Below, one piece after another: positions 17,469 through 26,022 of a DNA stretch of 54,985 nt. Below the pieces are notes generated by a model, which had not been told where the DNA came from, did no database searches, and was given only the letters and a program-made list of their open reading frames with translations. This stretch comes from Betaproteobacteria bacterium (GTDB lineage Bacteria > Pseudomonadota > Gammaproteobacteria > Burkholderiales > SG8-39). Numbering within the stretch: the stretch's first letter is position 1; each line of letters starts with the position of its first letter. A program made the position numbers and the translations under genes. Where the stretch lies: assembly GCA_009693235.1 (NCBI GenBank), contig SHXR01000025.1, forward strand, positions 1 through 54,985, given 5' to 3'.

Positions 17469-18791
17469 ATGCTGTCCGTGATTGAAATGCTACGCGCCAT
17501 GACGATGTTCGCCTGCCTCCTCATCGCAGGTAGTGCGAGCCCCCAGGTCCCCGCCAAGGCTTCGCCGCAGCCAGTGATCGTTGATGCGTCGAACCTCTCC
17601 GAGAGTGTCCGCGATGTGCTCGCGCGGGTGCGTCCTTCCATCGTCCAGATCAAGGGATTCTTCGGTTCCAACACCGCGAATAATTTTCACGGGACCGGCT
17701 TTGCCGTCGCACCGGGCGGCGTGTTCATGACGAACTATCACGTCGTCGCCGAGCTGATCATGCATCCGGACAAGTATCGCCTCGAGTACCACACGCCCGA
17801 GGGTAAGACGGGCAAGGTGGAGGTCTTGGCCGTCGATGTCCGCCATGATTTGGCCGTGGTGCGAGCGGAACATTTCGCGCCCGCGCCGCTGCCCATCGAT
17901 CCAACCGTGCCGGCCAAGGGTTCGCGCGCCTATGCAGTGGGCTTTCCGCTCGATGTGGGACTCACGATCACGGAAGGCATTTCCAATGGCCGTGTTGAAG
18001 ATGCCTTTTATGCGCGAATTCATTATTCGGGCGCGCTGAATGGCGGCATGTCGGGCGGCCCGGCCCTCAGTGCCAGAGGAACGGTGACCGGCGTCAATGT
18101 TGCGGGTTATCGTTTCGAACAGCTGGTGGCCTTCCTGGTGCCCGCATCACACCTCAGTCCATTGATCGAACAGGCGCTGACCAAACCTGCCGATTTGCGG
18201 GAGTTGAAGAAATCGGTCACCGCGCAACTGCGCGCCCATGCCGATGAATTGCTTGGCGCGTTCGCGGGGGCAATGCCTACCCAGGTCACCGCAGGTTACG
18301 CGCTGCCGGCAAAGCTCGCACCATTCGTGGATTGCAAGGCGTCGGGCGATCCTGCCGCCGATGCGCCGGTGCAGCAAGTGACGATCCAGTGCGCGGCCAA
18401 AGCCGGCCTCTATGTGCAACAAGGATTGTTCACCGGCGATATTCGCTATGCGCACTACATACTCTCGACCGACAAGCTCGATACTTGGCGATTTGCCAAT
18501 CGGCTATCCGGGCTCGCACGCGCAACCGGCGCCTTCGGCAGACCCAAGCATGTCGGACCGTTCGATTGCGAAACGAACGTGGTGAAGCTGCGTCGGTTCG
18601 ATGCCAGCCTGATGGTGTGCGTGCGCAGTTATCGCGGCCTGGAAGGTCTGTATGACATCACCGTGCGGGCGTTGAGTCTGAATGAATCGAAACGCGGCAT
18701 GGCGAGCCATCTTGATATGCACGGTGTTGATTTCACCGGCGGGATGCAATTTGTGAAGCGCTTTGTCGAGGCCATGGAGTGGCAGGAATGA
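17469..18791 (+). CDS. Secreted trypsin-like serine protease
   Basis: A 440-residue protein with an N-terminal signal segment (MLRAMTMFACLLIAGSASPQ) and a chymotrypsin-fold protease domain. The catalytic triad is readable: H91 in TNYHVVAE, D127 in VRHDLAVV and S195 in NGGMSGGPAL. No PDZ domain follows, so it is not a standard DegP. The C-terminal 200 residues are not recognised; they contain several cysteines and may be a substrate or partner domain. It overlaps the next gene by four bases (ATGA), so it is probably made together with the FHA membrane protein, suggesting a signalling or quality-control pair in the envelope. Confidence 0.8.
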   Translation: MLSVIEMLRAMTMFACLLIAGSASPQVPAKASPQPVIVDASNLSESVRDVLARVRPSIVQIKGFFGSNTANNFHGTGFAVAPGGVFMTNYHVVAELIMHPDKYRLEYHTPEGKTGKVEVLAVDVRHDLAVVRAEHFAPAPLPIDPTVPAKGSRAYAVGFPLDVGLTITEGISNGRVEDAFYARIHYSGALNGGMSGGPALSARGTVTGVNVAGYRFEQLVAFLVPASHLSPLIEQALTKPADLRELKKSVTAQLRAHADELLGAFAGAMPTQVTAGYALPAKLAPFVDCKASGDPAADAPVQQVTIQCAAKAGLYVQQGLFTGDIRYAHYILSTDKLDTWRFANRLSGLARATGAFGRPKHVGPFDCETNVVKLRRFDASLMVCVRSYRGLEGLYDITVRALSLNESKRGMASHLDMHGVDFTGGMQFVKRFVEAMEWQE

Positions 18792-19807
18792 CCATCGACG
18801 CCGTCGTGGTAGAGATTCTGGGTAACCATGACCGGGTGTGCTTTCGCACGCGCATTCCGTTGTCGCCTGATGCGCGAACATTTACCGTTGGGCGTGGCGT
18901 GCAAGCCGATGTGGTCGTGGATGACGCGTACCTCGCGCCATTGCATGCCCGGTTCGATGTGGATGCCGAAGGAGCGGTTACCGTCACCGATCTTGGTACG
19001 GTAAACGGCATGACGATCGCCGGCCGGCGTCAACGAGGCGCCGTTAATCAATCGCTGGCAGACGGTAACGTGCAGCTCGGCCGCACGCGCTTGCGGGTGC
19101 GAACCGCCGATGAATCGTTGGCCCCAGAGAAGCCCGATCTGGAATTGGCTGGTGACGGTGGACCCAGCTGGATTCGCAATTGGTCTGGCATGGCGGCTGC
19201 CGGTGGCGGCTTGTTCATGGCGCTGGTTACCTATTCAAGTTGGCTGGACGCACCTCGCGACACCGCCAGTGCGGTGGTCACGGCACTCGTTGGTGCGCTT
19301 GCCGTAGCCAGCGCGTGGATCGCCGCCTGGGCGTTCCTCGGGCGCATATTGCTGGGTGAATGGCGCTGGATGCGACACGCAGTGATCTTCTACTGGGTCA
19401 CCGCTATCTATTTTATCGTCGAAGGCTTCCTTAATCTGGGCTGGTTCGCATTTTCGCTGCCGCCCTGGCAGTTGCGGGGCACCCTCATCGCGCTGGTTGC
19501 CATTGCGATCATCCTCTATCTGCACCTCACGACCGCGTCCGGACTCAGTCGCCGACTGGCCATCGTCTTAACCTGCGTGCTGCCGGCGTTCGGCATGAGC
19601 GCGGTGGAATGGGTGAAGGAGCGCAGTCAGGCGAGGGATGTGAACTACATCGGCGTCGGTTATCAGGTTTTTCCGCCGGCATTGCGTTTGCGCAGTGCCG
19701 TTGACTTGGAGAGCTTCTTCGGCGATGCGCAGCAACTCAAAGCAGGCTCCGATCAAAAGAGAAAGAATGCGCGACGCGAATCCGATGATCCCGAGGACGA
19801 GGAATGA
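18788..19807 (+). CDS. FHA-domain integral membrane protein
   Basis: A 339-residue protein. Residues about 20-105 are a forkhead-associated domain that binds phosphothreonine: FTVGRGVQADVVVDDAYLAP with the H of LHARFDV and the loop DLGTVNGMTIAG. The middle contains about five hydrophobic segments (for example GMAAAGGGLFMALVTYSSWL and VVTALVGALAVASAWIAAWA). The tail is highly charged (QKRKNARRESDDPEDEE). The start ATG overlaps the protease stop. No kinase or phosphatase is adjacent; the PP2C gene at 43631 is the only one in the window. The function beyond phosphopeptide recognition at the inner membrane is unknown. Confidence 0.75.
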   Translation: MTIDAVVVEILGNHDRVCFRTRIPLSPDARTFTVGRGVQADVVVDDAYLAPLHARFDVDAEGAVTVTDLGTVNGMTIAGRRQRGAVNQSLADGNVQLGRTRLRVRTADESLAPEKPDLELAGDGGPSWIRNWSGMAAAGGGLFMALVTYSSWLDAPRDTASAVVTALVGALAVASAWIAAWAFLGRILLGEWRWMRHAVIFYWVTAIYFIVEGFLNLGWFAFSLPPWQLRGTLIALVAIAIILYLHLTTASGLSRRLAIVLTCVLPAFGMSAVEWVKERSQARDVNYIGVGYQVFPPALRLRSAVDLESFFGDAQQLKAGSDQKRKNARRESDDPEDEE

Positions 19808-19829
19808 CCCGCTTATTCCGCGTGGTGCC

Positions 19830-20699
19830 CTAGTGTTCTAACGCGGCGATTGCCGTAGCCAGTTGAACGGTGCGTTGTGCCGCGGCAACATGCAGATTCT
19901 CGATGAGTTTGCCATCGACGACCACCACCCCCAGACCGGCTTGGGCCGCTGCGGCGTGCGTGGCGATGACGCGCCGGGCCCACGCGATTTCATCCGCTGT
20001 GGGGCCGAACACCGCATTGGCCTGGTCGATCGTCTTCGGATGGATGAGTGTCTTGCCGTCAAAGCCGAAGGCACGGCCTTGCACGCATTGCGCTGCAAAG
20101 CCTGGCTCGTCGTCAAGGTCAAGATAGACGCCATCCAGAATGATTTTTCCGTACGCTTTGGCGGCCAACAGGCAAAGTCCAAGGCTGGTCGCGAGCGGCC
20201 AACGTGTACTGTCCGGGGTCGCGTTCAATTCCTTAGACAGATCGCTGGTCCCCATGATGAGTCCGGCCACCTGTGGTGATGCATCGGCGATGTCCTCTAC
20301 GCTTAGCACGCCGCGCGGCGTCTCGATCATGCACCACAGCGGCAACGCACCGGTCGCGCCCGCTCTGCGAAGACGCTCTGCAACCGCCTGAATCTGCGCG
20401 GCGTTCTCGACTTTCGGTATCACGATGCCATCGATGTCAGCGGCGGCCATTGCTTCGATATCCGGTTGACCCCAATCGGAATCAAGCCCATTGATGCGAA
20501 CGAGGAGTTCACGCCGGCCGTAACCACCGGCCGCTGTGGCCTCGCGCACGCTCTCGCGCGCCACACTCTTTGCCGACGGGGCGACCGCATCTTCAAGATC
20601 GAAGATCAAGACATCTGCGGGCAGGGAGCGTGCCTTGTCAAGCGCACGGGCGTTGGACCCCGGCATGTACAAGGCGGAGCGGCGTGGTCGCACGATCAT
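19830..20699 (-). CDS. HpcH/HpaI aldolase, CitE-type (malyl/citramalyl-CoA lyase-like)
   Basis: A 289-residue TIM-barrel lyase of the CitE family, which cleaves beta-hydroxyacyl-CoA thioesters such as malyl-CoA or citramalyl-CoA. The start RPRRSALYMPGSNARALDKA, the metal site DVLIFDLEDAVAPS, the arginine of LLVRINGLDSDWG and the glutamate of CMIETPRGVLS are all characteristic. The segment FGFDGKTLIHPKTIDQAN near the end is the family signature. Length is typical of stand-alone CitE-like proteins. It is followed upstream by an AmpD-type gene only 15 bp away, so the two may be co-transcribed. The acyl-CoA substrate is unresolved. Confidence 0.82.
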   Translation of the reverse strand: MIVRPRRSALYMPGSNARALDKARSLPADVLIFDLEDAVAPSAKSVARESVREATAAGGYGRRELLVRINGLDSDWGQPDIEAMAAADIDGIVIPKVENAAQIQAVAERLRRAGATGALPLWCMIETPRGVLSVEDIADASPQVAGLIMGTSDLSKELNATPDSTRWPLATSLGLCLLAAKAYGKIILDGVYLDLDDEPGFAAQCVQGRAFGFDGKTLIHPKTIDQANAVFGPTADEIAWARRVIATHAAAAQAGLGVVVVDGKLIENLHVAAAQRTVQLATAIAALEH

Positions 20700-20713
20700 C
20701 GCTAGCCTCTCCT

Positions 20714-21328
20714 CTACGTCTTCGGATGACGCTCACCAAACGCGCTCTCGCGGATCGCCGCGAGCGGAAACGCCGGGCCCGGATCGTACTTGCGTTCGGG
20801 CGCAATATCGTCATGACCGACAATGTCATCGATCGGGTATGCACGAAGGAGGGCGCTGGTCATCGCGCGACAGGCTTCGATCTGGGCGTCCGCGTAGCGG
20901 TGCCAATGCGTCATCGGCCATCTCGCGTTTTTGTGTCGGGCTTCGATCACTTCGTCCGCGGGCACCGCGACGCCTTCTTCGCCAATCCATTGCGCGCCTG
21001 TTTGACTCACCGTACCGGCGTTGGCAAGCTCGATGCCGATCGAATGTGAGTTGATATCGCTAAGCCCGCTCCAGACGCTGGGGCCGGCATGCCAAACGCG
21101 CAGATTAAAGTCGACGAATTGAACGATCTGCCCATTGCGCGCCACCACCAAATGCGCCGACACCCGATTGCCGGGCGTGCCGTGTTTGAATTTCGCGAGG
21201 GTGTCCCCGAATGAGATCGCGGTGAAGTGAAAGACGATCAATCGCGGCTGGATAACGCCATCGTGGTGATCGGTCGCATCCTGCATGACGTCGGGGCCTT
21301 GCAGGCGATGAGCGGACACAGTCAGCAT
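20714..21328 (-). CDS. N-acetylmuramoyl-L-alanine amidase (AmpD/Amidase_2 type)
   Basis: A protein of about 204 residues with an Amidase_2 zinc domain that cleaves the amide bond between N-acetylmuramic acid and L-alanine. Likely zinc ligands are the H of IVFHFTAIS, the H of VGHDDIAPERKYDPGP and the D in the same segment. The substrate-side motif SAHLVVARNGQIVQFVD and the WHAG loop are also present. No clear signal peptide is seen, consistent with a cytoplasmic recycling enzyme. The ATG at 21328 is preferred to a TTG at 21343. A peptidoglycan-recycling role is inferred; phage-type endolysins share the fold. Confidence 0.78.
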   Translation of the reverse strand: MLTVSAHRLQGPDVMQDATDHHDGVIQPRLIVFHFTAISFGDTLAKFKHGTPGNRVSAHLVVARNGQIVQFVDFNLRVWHAGPSVWSGLSDINSHSIGIELANAGTVSQTGAQWIGEEGVAVPADEVIEARHKNARWPMTHWHRYADAQIEACRAMTSALLRAYPIDDIVGHDDIAPERKYDPGPAFPLAAIRESAFGERHPKT

Positions 21329-21542
21329 GTTCTGGGCAGCCAAGGCGTGAGGGGCGGGTGCAAGAGATTATGCCTGCTGCTGCGAATGAACAAGCGAGTA
21401 GGAACAAGCGAGGAGGAACAAGCGATGGGGGGAGGCAGTGATCGGTCAACGACCGTCGTACCGGAAACTGTAAGATGACAGTCGGATGCGACAGAAGCAG
21501 GCCGCACGGCACGGGCTGTCGCCGCATGCATAGGAGGGGACG

Positions 21543-23129
21543 ATGAGCCGATTTGATGGGGTCATTATCGGGGCGGGCCACAATGGCTTGACCCTCGGCG
21601 CCTATATGGCGCGGGCCGGGATGAAGGTGTGCGTGCTTGAACGCAATGCCTGGATCGGTGGTGGTTGCACGACCGACGAGCCCATCCTGCCCGGCTACCG
21701 GTGCAATCTGCATTCCAATTTTTACATCGGGTTCTCCGAAGCGCCGCTCGTGCGCGACCTTGAGCTGCAGCGGTTTGGATTTTCCTATGTCGAGCCCCCG
21801 GTGCAGCAAGGCGTGACGATGCGGGATGGCACCGCTCTCACGATTCACAAGGATCTGGAACGTTCCTGCGCATCGATTGCCCGGTTTTCCCGCCATGATG
21901 CGGAAGCCTTTCGGAATTTACATGAAACGTATGCGGTGAAGATGAGGTCCTTCTTCACATCGGTGCTCTACAACCCGCCGGTGGCCCCGGATGAAATGCG
22001 GCAACGGCTGAGCGGACCGATGGGGAAAGAGTTTCTCGCGCATGCGCCGCTGGATTTGTTTCAGGCAGTCGATCGGCATTTTGAAGATCACCGGATTCGC
22101 ACATTCTTCAAGCTGTTCATGCATGTCACCACCGCGGAGAACGTGCCCGGCACCGGTCTCATATTTCCCACGATCATGTCCTCCATCTCCCGTTTGGCGT
22201 TGCCCACCGGCGGTTCGGCCGCGCTGCCGTTGGCGCTCGCGCGCGTGATTGAGAGTGCAGGCGGTGAGGTGCGTACGAGCGCCGATGTGCGCGAAATCGT
22301 CGTCGAAGGTGGGCGTGCGGTGGCCGCGCGATTGAGTGATGGTTCGCGCATCGATGGAACACGGTTTGTGGCAAGCGGTATCGACGCGCCGACCACCATT
22401 CAGCTCGCTGGTACCGCAAATTTTCCTGCCGCGGTGACCGACAAACTCGCTAAATGGCATTGGGCCGACCACAGCCTGGTCACGCTGCACTTGGCGCTCA
22501 ATGCGCCACCCCGCTACGTATCGGCAAAATTCGACCCGGATATCGATCGGGCGTTCAACGTGTTTTTCGGCTTCGATGATACCGAGCAGATGGCGCGCTG
22601 TTTTGATCAATGTCGCCGTGGTGAGTTTCCCGACGCGCCAATGGGCAATGGTGCGTGCAATTCGATGTTTGATCCCACCTATGCGCCGGCCGGGAAACAT
22701 GCGGCGTTTTGGTGGCCTTTTGCGCCGTACGCCCTGCCCGGAGGCGCCGGGGAATGGGATCGCCGCAAGGACGAATACCTGGCGCGCATCCTTCGCGTCT
22801 GGCGGGAATTCGCGCCGAACCTCACCGACGATAATATCCAAGGCACGTATCTTTTCACGCCGCTTGATATTGAGCGGCGCAACAGCAGCATGAAAAAGGG
22901 GGCAGTCCGGCTGGGCGCCTACATACCCTCGCAGCTTGGGGTCAATCGGCCGCATCCGTTGCTGGCCGACAATCGCACGCCGATCGAGGGCCTGTATTTG
23001 TGCGGATCGTCGAATCACGGTGGCGGCGCCAATGGCGGGCCTGGTTACAACGCGGCGAACGCGATTGCCACCGACCTCAAACTCAAACGCGCATGGGTGC
23101 CCGTCACCGCACCCGAATGGAACGGATAG
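21543..23129 (+). CDS. Phytoene dehydrogenase-like FAD/NAD(P)-dependent oxidoreductase
   Basis: A 528-residue oxidoreductase of the CrtI/amine-oxidase-like family. The N-terminal dinucleotide motif is DGVIIGAGHNGLTLGAYMA with CVLERNAWIGGGC. The C-terminal FAD segment reads GLYLCGSSNHGGGANGGPGYN. Such proteins are often annotated as phytoene desaturase-like or pyridine nucleotide-disulfide oxidoreductase domain (PYROXD2) proteins, without a proven substrate. No carotenoid gene is near, so carotenoid synthesis is unlikely. A clear ribosome site (AGGAGGGG region) precedes the ATG at 21543. It ends six bases before the HlyD-type gene, so the two probably share a transcript. Confidence 0.75.
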   Translation: MSRFDGVIIGAGHNGLTLGAYMARAGMKVCVLERNAWIGGGCTTDEPILPGYRCNLHSNFYIGFSEAPLVRDLELQRFGFSYVEPPVQQGVTMRDGTALTIHKDLERSCASIARFSRHDAEAFRNLHETYAVKMRSFFTSVLYNPPVAPDEMRQRLSGPMGKEFLAHAPLDLFQAVDRHFEDHRIRTFFKLFMHVTTAENVPGTGLIFPTIMSSISRLALPTGGSAALPLALARVIESAGGEVRTSADVREIVVEGGRAVAARLSDGSRIDGTRFVASGIDAPTTIQLAGTANFPAAVTDKLAKWHWADHSLVTLHLALNAPPRYVSAKFDPDIDRAFNVFFGFDDTEQMARCFDQCRRGEFPDAPMGNGACNSMFDPTYAPAGKHAAFWWPFAPYALPGGAGEWDRRKDEYLARILRVWREFAPNLTDDNIQGTYLFTPLDIERRNSSMKKGAVRLGAYIPSQLGVNRPHPLLADNRTPIEGLYLCGSSNHGGGANGGPGYNAANAIATDLKLKRAWVPVTAPEWNG

Positions 23130-23135
23130 GATTTG

Positions 23136-24830
23136 GTGGAAGGATTGACCGGTCAAGACGCGGGTGCGCCGATGTCGCCATTGCCGCCATCTTCCATGCG
23201 CGGCATCGAGGCGATCAAGATCCTCGCGCGTGCCCGTGGCTTGTTGTTTGACAGCGCAGGGGTGCCCGCCGAGCTCGATTCGATTCACGGGACCGCCTTA
23301 GAGGAGGTCGGGCACGCAGGTGGCTTGTCCTTGGTTGCCAGCCGCTGTCTCTTGTCGGCGCTCGCTGCCGCCGATTTGCCCGCGATTGCGCGCTTCGCCG
23401 ATGGCGGCTATGTCGTGATCGACGTGGCCACCGCGGACTCGGTCTTGCTCACGACTACCGAGAGTGAGTCACCAGACATCGTTGACGTCGGGCAGCTTGC
23501 GTCCGTCTGGACCGACATGCTGTGGATGCCGGGTTCTGAACATGTGGGGAATGCGACTGAGCAGCCGCTCTTCGAAGATCGGCCGACATCACGTCGCATC
23601 GGTCGGATCATCGGTTGGTCGGTATTGGTGATGGCGCTCGTCATGGTCTTTGCCGGCATGTCGGTGGTGGCGTGGATGGGCTTGCAGCCGGTCGACACCG
23701 AATTCGTTGCAATCGGACGGATGGTTCCGGATCCCGCCCCAGCGTCCCTCGTCGCGCCGGCATCGGGTGTGTTGCGCAGCCTGAGCCTCACCGAAGGGAA
23801 AGCAGTGCAGGCCGGGGAGGTGATCGGGGAAATCGATTCGGTCGTGCCGATCAATCCCGACCATGAACGTGCCGATATCGCCGAAGCCGCCGTCGGGGCC
23901 GCGCGGGCCAGCGCGCTGCTCGCTGCTTTGAATGCCGATGCGCCGCCCGTCCTGCGGGAAGTGCCGGATCTGGATCCGGTCCGACGCGCCATCGAACAGC
24001 AGCACCTGATTGCGCGCTTCGAGGACTATCGCGGCAAGATCGCTGCGATCAACGCGGAGGCCGAACAGCGCCGGGTGGAACGGGTCGCCGCCGAGGAGTT
24101 AGCGGCACGCACCGCCGATGCGCTCGAAGCGATTCGCAAGCAGGTGGCTGAGATGCGGCCGCTCTTAGAGCAAGGAATCATTTCGCGCAATTCATTCTTG
24201 GAGAAGGACGCCCGGCGCACCGAGCTTGAACGCGAACTCGGCAGGCATCGGGAGTTTGTCGTCGAGCGCGCGCGCGCCATGGAAGGGCTGGAGGCGCGGC
24301 GCCGCAGCATCCGCAGCGAACTCGAACGCACGCTCTATGTGGAGCGTGATGAATTCGCCAAGCTGCTCGCCCAGCTCCGTAAGCCCGCGCCGCCGCAGAC
24401 GCGCATGGTCACCATCGTGGCGCCGCTCGACGGCATCGTCCGGCGCATTGCACCGCTTGAAGTGGGCAAGCCCATTAAACAGGGAGAGGAAGTGGCGGGC
24501 ATTGCCCCGCCGACCCCACCTCTTGAACTCGAAGTGATTACCGATGCTGCAGAGGCGTTCCGCGTCAAACCCGGCCAGATAGGACGCGCCACCCTCACGG
24601 TGCCGATGGCCGGATCGCCCGAGCTCGCAGTGCGGGTTGCCTCGGTCGCGGAGCACGCCACTGGCCCGGCGCCTCGCCAACGGTCCACCCGCATCCGATT
24701 ACTCACTGAAAAACTATCCGGCAGCAGCGGCGCGCTGGCCTACGATTCCCAGGCAACCTGGCAAGTCCGCCTGCAGACTGGCGCGGAAATGATGATGGAC
24801 CGATGGATTCGCCAATGGCAAGAGCGCTGA
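23136..24830 (+). CDS. HlyD-type membrane-fusion protein with N-terminal C39-like domain
   Basis: About 564 residues from a GTG supported by the purine-rich site GGATAGGA; an ATG at 23172 is an alternative. Residues about 20-135 resemble the inactive C39-like domain at the front of type I secretion ATPases (ADLPAIARFADGGYVVIDV). One membrane segment follows (about 160-182, VLVMALVMVFAGMSVVAWMG). Then come a split lipoyl/barrel module (LVAPASGVLRSLSLTEG and VAPLDGIVRRIAPLEVG) and a long alpha-helical hairpin (about 285-410) with the RND/T1SS-type motif GIISRNSFLEKDARR. The ABC ATPase and outer-membrane partner are not here. The domain combination is unusual because the C39-like unit is normally on the ATPase. 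Confidence 0.68.
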   Translation: MEGLTGQDAGAPMSPLPPSSMRGIEAIKILARARGLLFDSAGVPAELDSIHGTALEEVGHAGGLSLVASRCLLSALAAADLPAIARFADGGYVVIDVATADSVLLTTTESESPDIVDVGQLASVWTDMLWMPGSEHVGNATEQPLFEDRPTSRRIGRIIGWSVLVMALVMVFAGMSVVAWMGLQPVDTEFVAIGRMVPDPAPASLVAPASGVLRSLSLTEGKAVQAGEVIGEIDSVVPINPDHERADIAEAAVGAARASALLAALNADAPPVLREVPDLDPVRRAIEQQHLIARFEDYRGKIAAINAEAEQRRVERVAAEELAARTADALEAIRKQVAEMRPLLEQGIISRNSFLEKDARRTELERELGRHREFVVERARAMEGLEARRRSIRSELERTLYVERDEFAKLLAQLRKPAPPQTRMVTIVAPLDGIVRRIAPLEVGKPIKQGEEVAGIAPPTPPLELEVITDAAEAFRVKPGQIGRATLTVPMAGSPELAVRVASVAEHATGPAPRQRSTRIRLLTEKLSGSSGALAYDSQATWQVRLQTGAEMMMDRWIRQWQER

Positions 24831-24917
24831 ATCGCTCCGTTCCCGCTTTGGAACCACGGCTCGATCCATAGTATATGGCGAAGTAAGAATATTGACGGAC
24901 CGGAATGAGGAGCCACC

Positions 24918-25793
24918 ATGGCCGAAGCCAAGCAGGAGAAAAAGAAACGCACGATCACGGAGATCCGCGATTCGAAGAAGACCGGCGAAAAGATGGTCTA
25001 CACCTCGGTGCTCGACTATACGTCTGCAAAATGGGCGGAACTGGCAGGCGTAGACGTGTGCGTAGTGGGCGATTCGCTCGCGATGACGTGTCATGGGCAT
25101 CCGAATACGATCCCGGCCACAATGGAGATGATGATTCTCCATGCGCAAGCGGTACGCCGTGGTTCGCCCAACACCTTTGTGCTGGGCTGCATGCCGTATC
25201 AAAGCTATAACACCATCGATCGGGCGCTCACCAACGCGACGCGCTTTATGCAAGAGGCCTTGTGCGATGCGGTGAAACCGCAGGGGGGCAAATCACAAGC
25301 GCACATCCTGAAGGCGCTGGTCGATAGCGGCATCCCCACCGCATCACACATCGGACTCACACCGCATACCGTGGCGATGTTCGGAGGTTTTCGCATTCAG
25401 GGGCGCACCGCCGATGCGGCGATGAAGATTCTGGAAGATGCGTTCGCCATCCAGGACGCGGGCTGCTTCATGCTTGAATTCGAGGCGGTACCGGCGAAGA
25501 TCGCCAGGGTCATTTCGCAGCAACTCGAGATTCCGACGATCGGCATCGGCGCGGGCGTCGGCACCGACGGCCAGATCCTCTTGTCCTACGATCTGTTGGG
25601 CGTGTTTACCGACTTCAAGCCAAAATTCACTAAGCGCTTCGCCAATCTCACCGAGGTCGCGGTGGGCGGATTGAAGCAATATGTGAGCGAAGTGAAGGCG
25701 GGCACCTTCCCGGATGACGATCACAGCTACACGGTCGATGAAAAGGAATATGACAAATTCCTGAGCCTCGTGGAAAAGCGCAAGCATCAATGA
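24918..25793 (+). CDS. PanB-like ketopantoate hydroxymethyltransferase homologue with altered metal site
   Basis: A 291-residue TIM-barrel protein clearly homologous to PanB, which adds a hydroxymethyl group from methylene-THF to ketoisovalerate. It keeps D52 (VVGDSLAMTCHG) and the catalytic-type glutamate E189 (FEAVPAKIA), plus SHIGLTPHTV and IGIGAGVGTDGQIL. However, the second metal aspartate (D84 in E. coli, LADLPF) is a cysteine here (C91, LGCMPY). The glutamate of KIEGG (E114) is replaced by glutamine (KPQGG, Q122). No panC or panE is nearby. With di-iron and 2-oxoglutarate oxygenases and a TRAP transporter downstream, a different C-C lyase or aldolase role is plausible. Homology is certain; function is not. 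Confidence 0.72.
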   Translation: MAEAKQEKKKRTITEIRDSKKTGEKMVYTSVLDYTSAKWAELAGVDVCVVGDSLAMTCHGHPNTIPATMEMMILHAQAVRRGSPNTFVLGCMPYQSYNTIDRALTNATRFMQEALCDAVKPQGGKSQAHILKALVDSGIPTASHIGLTPHTVAMFGGFRIQGRTADAAMKILEDAFAIQDAGCFMLEFEAVPAKIARVISQQLEIPTIGIGAGVGTDGQILLSYDLLGVFTDFKPKFTKRFANLTEVAVGGLKQYVSEVKAGTFPDDDHSYTVDEKEYDKFLSLVEKRKHQ

Positions 25794-25889
25794 ACGCGTC
25801 CACGGCGCACGCCTCTCGCCGCGTTCATGAATTTGGGGTTATCGTTGCCAATTTGATGGCCGGTGCGGCATCGGATCGGTACTTTCATC

Positions 25890-25919
25890 AGGAATTCGGG
25901 GGGCGCCGCGCGAATTCCT
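25890..25919. repeat. 9-bp inverted repeat (possible stem-loop after the PanB-like gene)
   Basis: AGGAATTCG and CGAATTCCT pair perfectly around a 12-base GC-rich loop. No T-run follows, so it is not a classical terminator. It abuts the dispersed repeat at 25918. Confidence 0.5.
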
Positions 25920-25996
25920 AGGGAAACGCTGAGTAAGCTATCTAGCGTAATCAGCGTCATCATATTTTTCGGGGAGATACGAGGGGGCGAGCCCCT
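25918..25996 (+). repeat. Dispersed 79-bp repeat, copy A
   Basis: It aligns without gaps to the reverse complement of 45444-45522, with 65 of 79 bases identical by hand count. The last 28 bases are nearly invariant and contain a GGGGC-GA-GCCCC stem-loop. It lies in the 229-bp gap before the fatty acid hydroxylase gene. The edge AGGGAAACGCTGA resembles an insertion-sequence terminal repeat, which would make it a mobile-element relic. Confidence 0.75.
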
Positions 25997-26022
25997 TGTT
26001 CACTTGCTCCTAGGAGACAGGT

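Noticed and set aside
21543..23129. Carotenoid phytoene desaturase
   Set aside because: No crtB or crtE nearby; family members with this layout are often not carotenoid enzymes.
25921..25996. CRISPR-like repeat
   Set aside because: Only one copy per locus and no spacer array.
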